From NCBI RefSeq assembly GCF_003467445.1, contig NZ_QSGS01000001.1:124001-188000 (forward strand): a stretch of DNA of 64,000 nt, given 5' to 3'. Below are positions 63,105-64,000 of this stretch, piece by piece. Made by a program: the position numbers and the translations under genes. The first letter of the stretch is position 1. Each line of letters opens with the position of its first letter. The notes beneath the pieces are model-generated. The model did not search any database, had not been told where the DNA came from, and worked only from the letters and a program-made list of their open reading frames with translations. Origin of the DNA: Exiguobacterium sp. AM39-5BH. Lineage in GTDB: Bacteria; Bacillota; Bacilli; Exiguobacteriales; Exiguobacteriaceae.

Positions 63105-64000
63105 ATGAAAGAACAGTTGGAACAATTACAGCAAGAGGCGCTGCAAGAGATTCAAACGGCGTCGTCACAAAAAGAGTTGAACGATGTCCGCATCAAATAT
63201 TTAGGGAAGAAGGGCCCGATGACCGAGGTGCTCCGCGGGATGGGGAAACTCTCACCTGAAGAACGGCCTGCCGTCGGTGAACTCGTCAACACGGTCCGGA
63301 CGACAATCCAAGACACGTTAGAAGCCCGAATCGAGGAAGTGAAAGCTGTCGAACTCGAAGCGAAACTGGCGGCGGAAACGATTGATGTCACGCTCCCAGG
63401 TCGGACGTCTCTGCCAGGACATACCCACTTGCTCCAACAGATCGTCGATGAGATGGAAGATTTGTTCGTCGGTCTCGGCTATACGATTGCCGAAGGTCCG
63501 GAAGTCGAGACGGACTTGTACAATTTCGAGATGCTCAACCTGCCGAAAGATCACCCGGCCCGCGATATGCAGGATTCGTTCTATGTGACGGACGAGACGC
63601 TCCTCCGGACGCATACGTCGCCTGTTCAAGCACGGACGATGCTCCAAGCGGAAGGGAAGCCGATTCGCATCATCTGCCCGGGTAAAGTGTACCGTCGTGA
63701 TGAGGATGACGCGACGCACTCGCACCAGTTCATGCAAATTGAAGGACTCGTCATCGATGAGCATATCTCGATGGCCGACTTGAAAGGGACGCTCGAATCG
63801 TTCGTCAAGCAGCTGTTCGGAGAGACGCGTGAGATTCGTCTCCGTCCGAGTTTCTTCCCGTTCACCGAGCCGTCGGTCGAAGTCGATATTTCTTGTTTCA
63901 AGTGCGGCGGCAAAGGCTGCAACGTCTGTAAGAAGACAGGCTGGATTGAGATTCTTGGTAGCGGGATGGTGCATCCACGTGTGCTCGAGATGGCAGGCTA
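63105..64000 (+). CDS. pheS: Phenylalanyl-tRNA synthetase alpha subunit (cut by window end)
   Basis: The first 298 codons are present. Coiled-coil N-terminus (about 1-85), then the class II core: [65 protein letters not shown] (motif 2 region), [17 protein letters not shown] and [25 protein letters not shown] precedes ATG 63105. Gene runs off the window; about 50 residues and pheT are expected beyond it. Confidence 0.97.
   Translation, partial: MKEQLEQLQQEALQEIQTASSQKELNDVRIKYLGKKGPMTEVLRGMGKLSPEERPAVGELVNTVRTTIQDTLEARIEEVKAVELEAKLAAETIDVTLPGRTSLPGHTHLLQQIVDEMEDLFVGLGYTIAEGPEVETDLYNFEMLNLPKDHPARDMQDSFYVTDETLLRTHTSPVQARTMLQAEGKPIRIICPGKVYRRDEDDATHSHQFMQIEGLVIDEHISMADLKGTLESFVKQLFGETREIRLRPSFFPFTEPSVEVDISCFKCGGKGCNVCKKTGWIEILGSGMVHPRVLEMAG

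Overview
The window reads as a single contiguous piece of a Bacillales chromosome, most like Exiguobacterium. The gene order follows the Bacillus subtilis ytxG-to-pheS region closely (ytxGH, aroA, ccpA, acuCBA/acsA, tyrS, rpsD, ezrA, nadK, tpx, ytxK, ackA, ytoI, ytpI, nrnA, dnaE, accDA, pfkA-pyk, citZ-icd-mdh, phoPR, polA-mutM-coaE, gapB, speD, nrdR-dnaB-dnaI, thrS, infC-rpmI-rplT, ysdC, ysgA, pheS). The sporulation and motPS genes that sit in this region in B. subtilis are absent, and the base composition is higher in GC than in most Bacillus. There are no tRNA or rRNA genes, insertion sequences, prophage genes or CRISPR arrays.

Layout. 1-8.2 kb: envelope-associated ytxG/ytxH, aromatic entry enzyme aroA, carbon catabolite regulator ccpA, then the acetyl-CoA synthetase gene acsA with its acetylation/deacetylation operon acuABC. 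8.2-16.4 kb: a class A penicillin-binding protein, T-box controlled tyrS, a small alarmone synthetase, rpsD with its leader, free methionine sulfoxide reductase, ezrA. 16.4-25.6 kb: amidohydrolase, NAD kinase, tpx, ytxK, ackA, a secreted SH3b-3D wall protein with a structured leader, a decayed serine hydrolase, uspA, a short-chain dehydrogenase, a phosphoesterase. 25.6-33.1 kb: Xaa-Pro peptidase, ytoI, ytpI, nrnA, dnaE. 33.1-45.3 kb: FadR-like regulator plus accDA (fatty acid synthesis), pfkA-pyk (lower glycolysis), citZ-icd-mdh (TCA entry), phoPR. 45.5-64 kb: DNA repair and replication genes, gapB, speD, thrS (T-box), ribosomal infC operon, ysdC, ysgA and the start of pheS (T-box).

Function as a whole. 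Much of the window is central carbon metabolism around the pyruvate/acetyl-CoA node. Several good matches to the CcpA operator (cre) lie in front of acuA, inside the start of acsA, and upstream of pfkA and gapB, with weaker ones at ccpA and citZ, so the resident CcpA probably coordinates many of these genes. Three aminoacyl-tRNA synthetase genes carry classical T-box leaders.

Data quality. Seven reading frames or frame segments (acuA end, acuB start, ezrA, ytpI, dnaI, and two places in the decayed hydrolase) are broken by what in every case is a single missing base. Because all shifts have the same sign and hit conserved genes including the helicase loader dnaI, most are probably base-calling or assembly errors rather than true mutations. 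The most interesting biological signals are the attenuator-like leader, WalR-like box and palindrome upstream of the 3D-domain protein gene (22.0-22.25 kb), the FadR-type operator over the accDA-associated regulator promoter with a 12-base identical copy downstream of the speD promoter, and unusual active-site or metal-site residues in AccD and an M50-like protein.
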